Below are positions 17,018 to 25,249 of a stretch of 64,000 nt of DNA, one piece after another. Numbering within the stretch: position 1 is the first letter of the stretch; every line of letters begins with the position of its first letter. The stretch covers positions 62,001 through 126,000 of the forward strand of contig CAMYCE010000001.1 in NCBI GenBank assembly GCA_947254205.1. The letters are read 5' to 3'. The notes beneath the pieces were generated by a model. It worked only from the letters and a program-made list of their open reading frames with translations, did not search any database and had not been told where the DNA came from. A program made the position numbers and the translations under genes. This stretch comes from an uncultured Prevotellaceae bacterium (GTDB lineage Bacteria; Bacteroidota; Bacteroidia; Bacteroidales; Muribaculaceae).

Positions 17018-17635
17018 ATGCATCTCTCCTCTTGCAAATTATTGCCACACATTGTGCTACTCTTGATAGCTTGTCGAATGATTTTGCCGGCAACAGCAGG
17101 AGCCAACGACCTGCCTCAACGATCGGTGGTGTTGCCTGGCATCAGCGAAGATAGCATGAGGGTGAGACTCGACGAGAGCGACTTGCAACCCATTGAGGGC
17201 ATTTGGCATTATCCCAACGAGCAAATCACTCTTGCTATCGAAAAATGGCACGACGTGAAAAACATAGCCTATCGCCTCGTGCTACTGGAAAGTCAAGACC
17301 TCGACTTGCTGCCGGGCACAGTGATGGGTTATATTGCCCCAAGTGCTATCGACAACAAATTTAAATTGTGGCTTTATAGCGAGCGCGACCACTCGTTGCT
17401 CTCGACACCGCTTGAGTGTGTGGCCACTCTCAATGCCACAGCCACATCGCTCACATTCGATCCTCCACATTGGGAGGTGAAAACACGAATTAACATTGCT
17501 CGATTCCTGCCCTCAATATTTGGGCGGTTCTCAATTACTCCCGAAAAGAAACAAGAGAAATTGCCAATGGGATTTAATAAGATTTATCCCATGGGAGGCA
17601 ATGGCAATGCTTTTAACGAAATTAGGTATCTATGA
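17018..17635 (+). CDS. Exported protein of unknown function
   Basis: 205 residues from ATG 17018 (MHLSSCKLL); the open frame extends upstream into the DUF3078 gene but the signal peptide begins here. The hydrophobic segment may end at LLIAC (lipoprotein) or at ATAGA (ordinary cleavage). The mature part opens with a segment of the type LQPIEGIWHYPNEQITLAI, resembling a lipocalin- or DUF-like beta barrel, and closes in a basic/Gly-rich KIYPMGGNGNAFNEIRYL. No family was named with confidence. Its stop overlaps the next start (ATGA), so the two are coupled. Confidence 0.75.
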   Translation: MHLSSCKLLPHIVLLLIACRMILPATAGANDLPQRSVVLPGISEDSMRVRLDESDLQPIEGIWHYPNEQITLAIEKWHDVKNIAYRLVLLESQDLDLLPGTVMGYIAPSAIDNKFKLWLYSERDHSLLSTPLECVATLNATATSLTFDPPHWEVKTRINIARFLPSIFGRFSITPEKKQEKLPMGFNKIYPMGGNGNAFNEIRYL

Positions 17636-18123
17636 CAAAATGTGCCACCACATTGATGTGTATTGCCGTGCTGTGTGTGCTGATGCCCATGAACGTTGTG
17701 GCACGCACTCGCACCACTCAAAAGTCGCTGCGCAATGCAAGTGCAATAGTCGAGGCTTTGCCACTCGACTCGGTGGCTGTGGCTGAGAGTGGCATTAATC
17801 CCAATGCCGTGACCTTGCGAGGCTATAGCAAGCGAGCAAGCGACAGCAAAGAGTCGTTTTTTATCACCAACAACACCGCTCACAGCATCACCAGCGTGAA
17901 CATCATGCTGCGCTACACCACCATGAGCTCACAACTGTTGCATGAGCGCACTGTGACCCTGCCTGTAACCCTCAAAGCGGGGCAAAGCCAATTGGTGAGC
18001 ATCAAGTCGTGGGACGTGCAACGACTTTTCTACCACTATGCAGGGCCCAAGCCACGCAAGAGTGCCACCCCCTATAAGGTGGCTTTCAGGCTCACCGGCT
18101 ATGCCATACCCGTGGGCAATTAA
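17632..18123 (+). CDS. Small exported protein of unknown function
   Basis: 163 residues with a signal peptide (about 1-24, MTKCATTLMCIAVLC... ending VVA). The mature part looks like one immunoglobulin-like domain that talks to a backbone partner: GYSKRASDSKESFFITNN, then TVTLPVTLKAGQSQLVSIKSWD, and RLTGYAIPVG at the end. No catalytic residues were spotted. It overlaps the preceding gene by four bases and ends the DUF3078 cluster; the next gene is convergent. Confidence 0.75.
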   Translation: MTKCATTLMCIAVLCVLMPMNVVARTRTTQKSLRNASAIVEALPLDSVAVAESGINPNAVTLRGYSKRASDSKESFFITNNTAHSITSVNIMLRYTTMSSQLLHERTVTLPVTLKAGQSQLVSIKSWDVQRLFYHYAGPKPRKSATPYKVAFRLTGYAIPVGN

Positions 18124-18196
18124 CTTCTTCACTCACACCGAAAAATTCAATTGAATTATAGGGGAGGGGGGCGAGATTAACAACAAGTAATCATTT

Positions 18197-18979
18197 CTAT
18201 TGATTCAAGCTACCACCCAAGTAACACTTCACCTCACCCACCGGCAATTTTCCCACCAGCAGCAGTGGCACACGGCTTGCATCGATCGACAGCCATGCGC
18301 TCAAGTCATCGCTCGATTTTTTGCGACCATCTTGTGTGAAGTGAAAAGTCACCTTGTGGGCTTGATGCTTGCTCTTGTTGCGCAATTTAATGGTCTCAAC
18401 CCCTCGATATTGAATGGTGACCGTTTCTTTTCTCTTGCCCGAAAAAATAACAGTAGAATAGGAACGATTGCGCACAAGATTGTTGAAATCGAGATTGCGC
18501 AACATGTAGAACACACTCACCATGTCGTAGGCATTGCCAGGACTTGAGAGGCTCACATGCTGAGTGGGCTTGCCGCGACGAGTGCGAGTGCACTGTGCCG
18601 AAGTTTTGCCACTGCCACGAGTGAAACTCACCACATCGTGGGCAAAATAGTTTTTCTCGTGAGTGATTTTCTCATATCGTGTGGGCAAAAAATCACCCGT
18701 CATGTAGCACTTGAGCGTGTCGCGCACAGGGTAAATGTTATCGGCCCACGAGCGTGTCTTGCCAATGAGTTGGGCATAATAGCCTGCCCCCGAACGTTGA
18801 ATCGACAACTGAGCATTGCCCGCATGTTTCCAAATGATGCCCCAGTGATACACAATTTGATAGTTCAAGGTTTCGGTTGTGTAGCTACGAGCCGGAGCCT
18901 CTTGTGCCCCCACAACTGCAAAGGCAAGCATTACCACAAAGGCCAGCATTACACGTTTTAAAGCATTGAAAATCTTCAT
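18197..18979 (-). CDS. DUF3108 domain-containing exported protein
   Basis: 260 residues with a signal peptide (about 1-25, ending VVGAQ). The body fits DUF3108: an opening ETLNYQIVYHWGIIWKHAG, a central SWADNIYPVRDTLKCYM, and a late KVTFHFTQDGRKKSSDDLSAW leading to VPLLLVGKLPVGEVKCYL. It is predicted to be a periplasmic beta-rich protein; the family has no established function. The hairpin repeat at 19033 sits 54 bases upstream of its start, where its promoter should be. Confidence 0.85.
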   Translation of the reverse strand: MKIFNALKRVMLAFVVMLAFAVVGAQEAPARSYTTETLNYQIVYHWGIIWKHAGNAQLSIQRSGAGYYAQLIGKTRSWADNIYPVRDTLKCYMTGDFLPTRYEKITHEKNYFAHDVVSFTRGSGKTSAQCTRTRRGKPTQHVSLSSPGNAYDMVSVFYMLRNLDFNNLVRNRSYSTVIFSGKRKETVTIQYRGVETIKLRNKSKHQAHKVTFHFTQDGRKKSSDDLSAWLSIDASRVPLLLVGKLPVGEVKCYLGGSLNQ

Positions 18980-19032
18980 ATAAGATCATTTATTTTTTCA
19001 TTTTAATTTAGACCCCCTAAGCTTCAAAAGGT

Positions 19033-19223
19033 TTAACCCAAATCGGGCATTAGGTTTCTTTGTATTTGACAATTTATTTTGAGGGGTTTTTGATTGATTT
19101 TGAGGGCGTTTAGCGGGCTAAACAACCGAAAAAAACAGTCAAAAAGAACCAAAATAAATGGCAAAGATGAAGAAAAGCCCAAAATATTATCTTCATGCGA
19201 CCTAATGACCGATTGGGGTTTAA
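19033..19223. repeat. Terminally inverted hairpin repeat, copy 1
   Basis: About 191 bp. Left end TTAACCCAAATCGGGCATTA and right end (reverse complement) TTAAACCCCAATCGGTCATT form inverted termini. Inner segments also pair, and the centre is the perfect hairpin GTTTAG-CGGG-CTAAAC at 19108-19123. It is about 85-90% identical by eye to copy 2 at 33553. It has no gene. It is intergenic, upstream of the DUF3108 gene and downstream of the dipeptidase gene. TTAA is found at both edges. Confidence 0.9.
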
Positions 19224-19230
19224 CCCTCAA

Positions 19231-19273
19231 AACACAGAATCACACTCCACTGCAAGCCGTGGAGTGTGATTCT
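19231..19273 (-). terminator. Terminator-like hairpin of the dipeptidase gene
   Basis: A perfect 15-bp stem (19236-19250 with 19259-19273, arms AGAATCACACTCCAC and complement) with an 8-base loop. On the minus strand it is followed by GTGTTTTG, a weak T tract. It starts 33 bases beyond the dipeptidase stop. Confidence 0.7.
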
Positions 19274-19305
19274 CTATTTTGATATTGCTCTGAAAAAGAT
19301 AGAAC

Positions 19306-20973
19306 TTATTTCTCGATTTCTTCAACTTTCAAGCGATCGCCCGATCCACGAGCAACAGTCTCGTAGTATTCTTGGGTGTATCCACCAAAGTTGGGTTGCA
19401 CGGGAGTGCCAGCCTCGTTGCGCTCAAACTCGCCATTTTTTTCCTTCTTGATATTGCCGTCAAGATATTTCACAAAGAGATATTTGGCAAGTTTTTGATA
19501 TTGTTGAGTAGCATCTTGAGCACTGGTTGCGCTATAATTGGTGAGGAATTTCACAGCTTGAGCAGGATTGCTCTTGCACAATTCTTGAGCCTTGGCCTCG
19601 ATTGTGGCTTGATTTTTCTCGAAACCGTCTTCAAGACCACCCTGCACCTTGCGAATGTCCTTAATCATGTAGCTATAGCGGTTGTAGGCTTGATTGGCAA
19701 CCAAGTTGTTAACCCAAAATGCCGAACCAAAGTCGAAGGTATAGAGATCGGCCTTGCCACGACGATAGCTCTCGGGCACCTCGGTGATAGAGCAATACAT
19801 GGGCACAAACACGGCAGTGTTGGCATCGTCAACACCAAACCACAGGCAACCTCCCACGGCATTGGGCAACCAAGAGCGCATTTGCGACACAAACACCCAA
19901 CCAGTTTGCTGAGTGGCAATAGCACGCTCATGGCTATAGGTCACGCCATCAACCTTAAACTCCATGGGACGCCAGCGATAGGGCACGCCATAGTAGTTGG
20001 TGGCACCGGGATCTTTGGTCATGTCGAAGGGAGTGCCCTCATAGTGGTCGCGCATCATGTTTTGCAAGTCGCGATTGCTCACTTTGCGATCGGGTTTCAC
20101 ATAGAGGGGCATCACATCAACATTTTTCTTGCCACGAATGAAGGGCAAATAGGCATCCATGCCACTCTTGAAGCGATTGAAATAGCTCCACACACGTGCA
20201 TCACAACCACGCAAGCTACCAAAGGTGCGAGGCGAATAGGCAGTAGAGAATTCAAAATCGGCATCTTTGCCAGTAAAGTAACCCATCTTGCGGGCAAACG
20301 AAATCACGTCTTTGCTATACAAGCAGTTGGCCTTGTCTTTCAAGGGGAACTTATAGATGCGGCTTTGGTTGGCATGACCACTGATGCAGTCGTCGGGAAT
20401 GCGCATAGCCACCCACACGGCACCTTTCTCCTTGGCACCCTTGCCAATCAACTCCATCACCCAAATTTCGTTGGGGTCGCCAATCGAGAACGACTCGCCA
20501 CCACTGCAATAGCCATATTTTGCTACCAAGTCGGTCATCACTTTAATGGCTTCGCGAGCAGTTTTGGAACGCTGCAAGGCCACATAGATGAGGCTACCAT
20601 AGTCCATGATCGACTTGCCCGATTGGTCGGTGAGTTCTTCACGACCTCCCCAAGTCGACTCGGCAATAGTGACTTGGTGCTCGTTGATGTTGCCCACCAC
20701 GGCATAGGTGTGGGGCACCTCGTCGATTTTGCCCAAAAACACGCCCGAATCCCAGTCGCGAATGTCGCGCATCGAGCCGGGCTGATGATCGGCTGCCGGC
20801 AAATATTGCAAGTCGCCATAGAGCACATGAGCATCGGCAGCATAGGTGATCAAGGTGCTACCATCGGTCGATGCTTTTTTACCTACCAGCAAATTAGTAC
20901 AAGCCAGTGCTTCAACCCCGGCAAAGGTTGCGGCTGCAACCAACAAAAGTGTGAAATTTTTTCTGATATTCAT
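19306..20973 (-). CDS. C69 family dipeptidase, secreted
   Basis: 555 residues. The predicted signal peptide (1-24) ends at ALA before C25 (ALA-CTNLLVGKKAS). In C69/U34 peptidases this Cys becomes the N-terminal nucleophile of an Ntn-hydrolase after cleavage, so exported maturation fits. Further family features are TYAADAH, ESTWGGREEL, GDPNEIWVMELIGKG and FWVNNLVANQAYNRYS. It is likely to hydrolyse dipeptides in the periplasm or outside, feeding amino-acid catabolism. The stop is followed by a hairpin, then the copy 1 repeat. The phosphopantetheinyl transferase gene ends 37 bases upstream, so a shared transcript is possible. Confidence 0.93.
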   Translation of the reverse strand: MNIRKNFTLLLVAAATFAGVEALACTNLLVGKKASTDGSTLITYAADAHVLYGDLQYLPAADHQPGSMRDIRDWDSGVFLGKIDEVPHTYAVVGNINEHQVTIAESTWGGREELTDQSGKSIMDYGSLIYVALQRSKTAREAIKVMTDLVAKYGYCSGGESFSIGDPNEIWVMELIGKGAKEKGAVWVAMRIPDDCISGHANQSRIYKFPLKDKANCLYSKDVISFARKMGYFTGKDADFEFSTAYSPRTFGSLRGCDARVWSYFNRFKSGMDAYLPFIRGKKNVDVMPLYVKPDRKVSNRDLQNMMRDHYEGTPFDMTKDPGATNYYGVPYRWRPMEFKVDGVTYSHERAIATQQTGWVFVSQMRSWLPNAVGGCLWFGVDDANTAVFVPMYCSITEVPESYRRGKADLYTFDFGSAFWVNNLVANQAYNRYSYMIKDIRKVQGGLEDGFEKNQATIEAKAQELCKSNPAQAVKFLTNYSATSAQDATQQYQKLAKYLFVKYLDGNIKKEKNGEFERNEAGTPVQPNFGGYTQEYYETVARGSGDRLKVEEIEK

Positions 20974-21010
20974 GTTAGTAATTGTTTATATATTCTTAAT
21001 GAAACACAGG

Positions 21011-21679
21011 TTAAATTAATGTTGTCAAGTTCATGCTTTGCTCAACATGGCAATGTGCACACGCAAATGTGAGCATGAGTGTTGTGTCAAGCATAGTGCA
21101 AAGATAAAAATCTTCGGCAACAAATGCACCATGATGTTGCAAAGATTCACCCACTTGAGGCGTAATAAAGGGGTGCAACACAATTTCATCGCGATAATTC
21201 TTGACCAAGGCGCGCTCGCCAATGGTCTTAAAAATAGCCTCCTTGCCTGTCCATGCCACCAAGTGCCCCATTTCGTCGGTGGGTTGCAACCAGTTTTTTT
21301 CGTTCTCGCTCAAGAAGCCGTTGCGCACATTGAGCACCCGCCTGCCATATCGCTCCACATCAATGCCCATAGCATGGTCGCGATTGAAAGCTATGCCCAA
21401 AAAACCTCGTGTGTGGGCCACCGATAGATAGCCCTGATAGTCGCTAAGATAGGGCAAGCGGTCGGCATTGTGCTGCAACTCTACCCCAACGCCCAACATG
21501 TGCTTGAGCAGCAATCGCTCGCCCAGCAACTCTTGCCGGCGACTCTCGGCACGCGCCTCGCAGTGGTGAGGCAGTCGCTCTTGCTGGCACAAGCGTGCCA
21601 ACTCTTGCGACGATTCGTTGAGCAACCAGCAATGCATCACTGTGCCATCGACAAAGGTGTGAGTTCCGGCGTAGGGCAT
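21011..21679 (-). CDS. 4'-phosphopantetheinyl transferase superfamily protein
   Basis: 222 residues. Transfers the 4'-phosphopantetheine arm of CoA to a serine of an acyl or peptidyl carrier protein. Motifs are GIDVE (Mg/CoA binding, about 115) and WTGKEAIFK (about 160). The N-terminal half resembles the Sfp-type pseudo-dimer. The target carrier is not in the window; it could be ACP or a natural-product carrier. The gene starts 18 bases after gldE and is likely cotranscribed with it, an arrangement I recall in other Bacteroidales. Confidence 0.88.
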   Translation of the reverse strand: MPYAGTHTFVDGTVMHCWLLNESSQELARLCQQERLPHHCEARAESRRQELLGERLLLKHMLGVGVELQHNADRLPYLSDYQGYLSVAHTRGFLGIAFNRDHAMGIDVERYGRRVLNVRNGFLSENEKNWLQPTDEMGHLVAWTGKEAIFKTIGERALVKNYRDEIVLHPFITPQVGESLQHHGAFVAEDFYLCTMLDTTLMLTFACAHCHVEQSMNLTTLI

Positions 21680-21697
21680 AGGGCAATCAACTGAGAA

Positions 21698-23059
21698 TTA
21701 ATTGCCCTTCTCGTCGTCCGACAAAGGGGTCACATAAACTCTCACCTTGGCTATGCGATATTTCTTGACCTTGAGCACCAAGAAATTGCAACGCCCACAC
21801 TTGATGCCCTCTTTCTCTTTCAAGAAGTCGCCTTTGGCATTGAGCAAAAGGCCTGCAATAGTTTCGGCATTTTCAAGATAATCACTAAAATCGGCCTCCT
21901 CGGTGCCTGTGACCTCATAGAAGTCGTCGAGCGTGGTTTTGGCATCAAATATATAGGTGTTTTCGGCTATTTTGCTATAGAATTTCTCTTCGGTGTCATA
22001 TTCATCGTCGATGTCGCCCACAATCTCTTCGAGCACATCTTCGAGCGTGGCAATGCCTTGCACACAGCCAAACTCGTCGACCACAACTGCCATGTGCATC
22101 TTCTTGGTGCGAAAATCTTCGAGCAGGTCATCGATAGCACGTGTTTCGGGCACAAAATACACAGGACGCAATAGTTGTTGCCACTTGAAACTGCTGTCGC
22201 ACTTGCCAATATAGGGCAACAAGTCTTTGGCATAGAGCATGCCCTTAATGTTGTCGGGGCTATCTTGATACACGGGCATGCGCGAGTAGCCATTTTCAAC
22301 CACAGTAGCCACTACCCCATCAAAGGGCTCATCATAGTCGATGGCCACCACATCAACGCGTGGACGCATGATTTCGGTCACCGTTTTGTCGCCAAAGGTG
22401 AGAATGCCTTTGAGCATTTGTTTCTCGTCGCTCGATGTGACCTCACTGGCATCAAGAGCACGCGAGAGGTCGTCGACCGACAAGCTATCAGAGCGTTTTG
22501 AAACCGCCTTGCGCACAATGAAAGTGCCCTTTAGCATCAACTTTGACAATGGCCCAAAAAGGCTCATCATCACTTGCAGACCTGAGGCCGTGAACTGCGC
22601 AAAACGTGCATTGTGGTTGCTGGCATAGAGCTTGGGTATCACTTCGCCAAACAGCAGTATCAAAAAAGTTAATATCACCGTTTGCACCACAAAATTGGCC
22701 ACAACACTGTTGAACTCAAAAATTTGATTCATGGCAAAATTCAGGAGCACAGCAATGAGAATATTGACCATGTTGTTACCAATCAATATTGTGGCGAGCA
22801 ACCGCTCGGGCTTTGACAGCAATTGATTGATGCGCTCGCGCATGGCTTCGTTTCTTATCTCGGCCACATCGTCTTTGGTGAGCGAGAAAAAAGCAATCTC
22901 TGCACCCGAATTATAGGCCGAGAAAAACAATCCTAATGTTGCAAGGACAATTGCGATGATGCTGTCCATGGTGGGCGCATTTAATGCGATGGCAACTTGT
23001 GGATCGCCCGAGAAGGCGCAAAGCAGACTCAAAATACAAGAAAGAGGGTCAGGGTCCAA
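21698..23059 (-). CDS. gldE: GldE-like CNNM/CBS/CorC membrane protein
   Basis: 453 residues from a TTG start. The N-terminus MDPDPLSCILSL matches the MDPD opening I recall for Bacteroidales GldE; the only other candidate, ATG at 22969, would drop about 30 residues. A CNNM-type membrane domain (about 30-200, several hydrophobic segments, SGAEIAFFSL) is followed by two CBS domains (about 215-345, with MPVYQDSP and VVVDEFGCVQGIATLEDVLEEIVGDI) and a CorC/HlyC domain (about 365-445). GldE is linked to gliding and T9SS function in Bacteroidetes; relatives are also ascribed ion transport. It fits the T9SS genes elsewhere in this window. Confidence 0.88.
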   Translation of the reverse strand: MDPDPLSCILSLLCAFSGDPQVAIALNAPTMDSIIAIVLATLGLFFSAYNSGAEIAFFSLTKDDVAEIRNEAMRERINQLLSKPERLLATILIGNNMVNILIAVLLNFAMNQIFEFNSVVANFVVQTVILTFLILLFGEVIPKLYASNHNARFAQFTASGLQVMMSLFGPLSKLMLKGTFIVRKAVSKRSDSLSVDDLSRALDASEVTSSDEKQMLKGILTFGDKTVTEIMRPRVDVVAIDYDEPFDGVVATVVENGYSRMPVYQDSPDNIKGMLYAKDLLPYIGKCDSSFKWQQLLRPVYFVPETRAIDDLLEDFRTKKMHMAVVVDEFGCVQGIATLEDVLEEIVGDIDDEYDTEEKFYSKIAENTYIFDAKTTLDDFYEVTGTEEADFSDYLENAETIAGLLLNAKGDFLKEKEGIKCGRCNFLVLKVKKYRIAKVRVYVTPLSDDEKGN

Positions 23060-23392
23060 AATAAGGTAATTTTAGTTCAACAATTCAGGTCACAGCCCTT
23101 GAAAGCTCGCGACCCACACCGAGGCATAAATGCCAACTGCATTGCAAATTTAATTAAAATTTTTGAGCTTCCTAACCCTATTTCAATAAAAACCTCGCCA
23201 AAAGTTTTTTTTGAAGATGTTCCATCTATATCATTGCAAAAATTGCCCCACGGTCGCATTGCTTGGGGCAACCGTGGGGCAAGAAAGGTGTGTGTGTGTG
23301 CGGGCACAATCAGTAGCTGCGACCTAAATTCAAGGTATAAATGTGTGTGTGTTTATATACATGTGTATCTCGTGTGTTAATTGAGATTGGAT
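23060..23392. other. Intergenic region with hairpin and GT tracts
   Basis: This 333-base gap holds no gene. It contains a perfect 12-bp stem (TTGCCCCACGGT, 23243-23254, with 23271-23282) around a 16-base loop, two short GT/TG dinucleotide runs (23288-23300 and 23342-23352), and a possible -7 element for gldE on the minus strand (TAAATTTG at 23145-23152) without a clear -33. The hairpin has no T tract in either direction. Confidence 0.55.
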
Positions 23393-24418
23393 TTAGAACC
23401 AGTATTTACCCGACTCAGGCTTGGTGTCTCCATTCATCTTGTAGTAAAGCTCGGTGATAGCCTCTTTCTCGGTGATGCCTAAGCCCTCTACAAGAGTATT
23501 GACAATGCGTTGCGAGCCCGGCGAGAGCTCGGCCATTGTGGTTTTTTCGGTGATGTCCCACAAGTCTTCACACCTCTCAAGCTCGTCGCGGTCGAGATAA
23601 ACAACCACAGGAATCACGATGGCAGGATACCAGCGCTCGTTTTTGAGTTGCTCTGCCGATGGTCTCCAATCGGCAATCGACTTGGGCTTGTCGTTAAACT
23701 TCATGTTAATCAATCGGCTTTCTTTTGTGCCTTTAGCCTCCATGAGCATGATGTTGAGGTCAAAAGCTTGACGACAGTAGCCAAACGACACCATGCCCTT
23801 AAAGCCCAACGGATTTTCACGACCTCCATACTGTGCCAAACCACTGTGAATGGTCTTGTTCCAAGGAGTGGGGTCGATGTAGTCATAGCGCATGAAATCG
23901 GCACCGGCTGCATTGTCGATAGCCTCATCAAAAAGCGAGAGACTCTTTTGATTTTTTATCACAAAAAAGTGTTGATAATGTGCACTTTTGCCACCATCAA
24001 TAAACTCGCCGTTGAGCAATTTGCCATCTTTGTCATAATACTTGATGTCGATAGCATGATAGGCTGCAGCCGCGGTGTTTTGGGCTTTGTTGTAGCTCAT
24101 GGCATAAAGGGCTTTGGGGTTGCCACTTGCTGCCACCCACTTGCCATCTTGCAACGAGAATTCAAACTGTTGAGGCACACCAAAAAATTTGGTGCCTTCG
24201 GCCGTGCCATTTTGGTGGAAACCGGAGTAGCCGTGCAAATGCCCCTCATAGACATTGATGACAACCTTGGCAGGCATCACCCCCTCAATCTTGTTTTGAG
24301 GTACTTCGGGCTTAGGAGTGGGTTCATCTTTTTTGTTGCCCGAACAAGCAAGCATGCTTCCTGCCAGCACTGCTGTCGCTGCCAGTAGCATCATTGATTT
24401 AAATATTTCTTTAAACAT
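23393..24418 (-). CDS. Lipoprotein of unknown function, last gene of TonB operon
   Basis: 341 residues with a lipoprotein signal peptide (lipobox SMLAC, Cys about 25, then SGNKKDEPTP). The middle contains ALYAMSYN and IKYYDKDGKLLNGEFIDGG followed by YQHFFVIKN, which parallels ALTIDYYNAKGEPMNKQFF and HQHFFEYFRHNG of the next lipoprotein. The two are probable paralogues that share an order of motifs but not length. They are rich in His and in aromatic residues near those motifs. It lies 58 bases after the second lipoprotein gene and closes the operon led by the TonB receptor. It may be a surface-exposed substrate-binding partner of the receptor; the substrate is unknown. Confidence 0.8.
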   Translation of the reverse strand: MFKEIFKSMMLLAATAVLAGSMLACSGNKKDEPTPKPEVPQNKIEGVMPAKVVINVYEGHLHGYSGFHQNGTAEGTKFFGVPQQFEFSLQDGKWVAASGNPKALYAMSYNKAQNTAAAAYHAIDIKYYDKDGKLLNGEFIDGGKSAHYQHFFVIKNQKSLSLFDEAIDNAAGADFMRYDYIDPTPWNKTIHSGLAQYGGRENPLGFKGMVSFGYCRQAFDLNIMLMEAKGTKESRLINMKFNDKPKSIADWRPSAEQLKNERWYPAIVIPVVVYLDRDELERCEDLWDITEKTTMAELSPGSQRIVNTLVEGLGITEKEAITELYYKMNGDTKPESGKYWF

Positions 24419-24476
24419 GATTTGTTGATTTTTTTAATAAACTTGTTTTTTATAATATTAATGATTATCTCTATTA

Positions 24477-25223
24477 TTATTTAATCACCTCAATGGGCAG
24501 TATCACCTTGAAGTCCCACAAGGCCTTGCCCACTTGCTCTTTGCTGGGCATCCAAAATGGCGATGGCTTGCCGTCGCGGTCAAACTTGGTTTTGTTGCCT
24601 GAGTGCATGAGCGAGACTGTGAGGTCAAATTTCTTAACATTGCCATTAAACTTCACAAAGCCTTTGAATCCCATAGGGTTGCTATTGCCAATAAACTTGC
24701 CATTGAGCACGTCGGCATAGGTGTAGTCGAAGGGCAGTTCATCATGCTTTTTCACACGCACCAAGGCAGTGCCGTTGTGACGAAAATATTCAAAGAAATG
24801 TTGATGAATTTTGTCTTGCTCATTTTCAAAGAACTGCTTGTTCATGGGCTCACCCTTGGCATTGTAATAGTCGATAGTGAGCGCATACACCACATTGGGA
24901 TTATCGTGAGTGCTTTTCACCTGAAATTTTGACAAGCCACGATTGGTGATGCGAAAGTTCTCGCCTTTCACCACCTCCCAGTATATCACCTGCTTGCTTG
25001 TGGCATCGGCCACAAAATCGTCCTCGCTCGGATTGGCCTCAAAGCGTGCCTCGCCCTTGAGCGTGCCTTCTACCAGCGTGAACACAGCCGTGGTGGGGTC
25101 TTCATGCAACTTGTTGTTGTTTTCATTTTCGGGTTTCGCAGGCTCGTTGCCACAAGCCACAGCAATCATTGCCACCATAGCGATGGCAACGGCGTGCAAT
25201 AGAGAATGTTTCTTTGTTTTCAT
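24477..25223 (-). CDS. Lipoprotein of unknown function paired with TonB receptor
   Basis: 248 residues with lipobox IAVAC (Cys about 24), a charged linker (NEPAKPENENNNK), and a body with VYALTIDYYNAKGEPMNKQ and KIHQHFFEYFRHNG (about 115-155). It shows a clear local resemblance to the following lipoprotein. The ending FKVILPIEVIK is shared in style with IPVVVYLD of the paralogue. It starts 26 bases after the receptor stop, so it is in the same transcript. The outer-membrane lipoprotein next to a TonB receptor suggests ligand capture or receptor gating, as in SusD or HmuY systems, but neither family is recognised here. Confidence 0.8.
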   Translation of the reverse strand: MKTKKHSLLHAVAIAMVAMIAVACGNEPAKPENENNNKLHEDPTTAVFTLVEGTLKGEARFEANPSEDDFVADATSKQVIYWEVVKGENFRITNRGLSKFQVKSTHDNPNVVYALTIDYYNAKGEPMNKQFFENEQDKIHQHFFEYFRHNGTALVRVKKHDELPFDYTYADVLNGKFIGNSNPMGFKGFVKFNGNVKKFDLTVSLMHSGNKTKFDRDGKPSPFWMPSKEQVGKALWDFKVILPIEVIK

Positions 25224-25249
25224 CTGTTATATCTATTTTTTGTTATTAT

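Noticed and set aside
19372..21072. 566-codon open frame on the + strand
   Set aside because: It is fully antisense to the C69 dipeptidase, whose motifs and signal peptide are clear. Its translation has no recognisable domain, and it arises from codon bias on the other strand.
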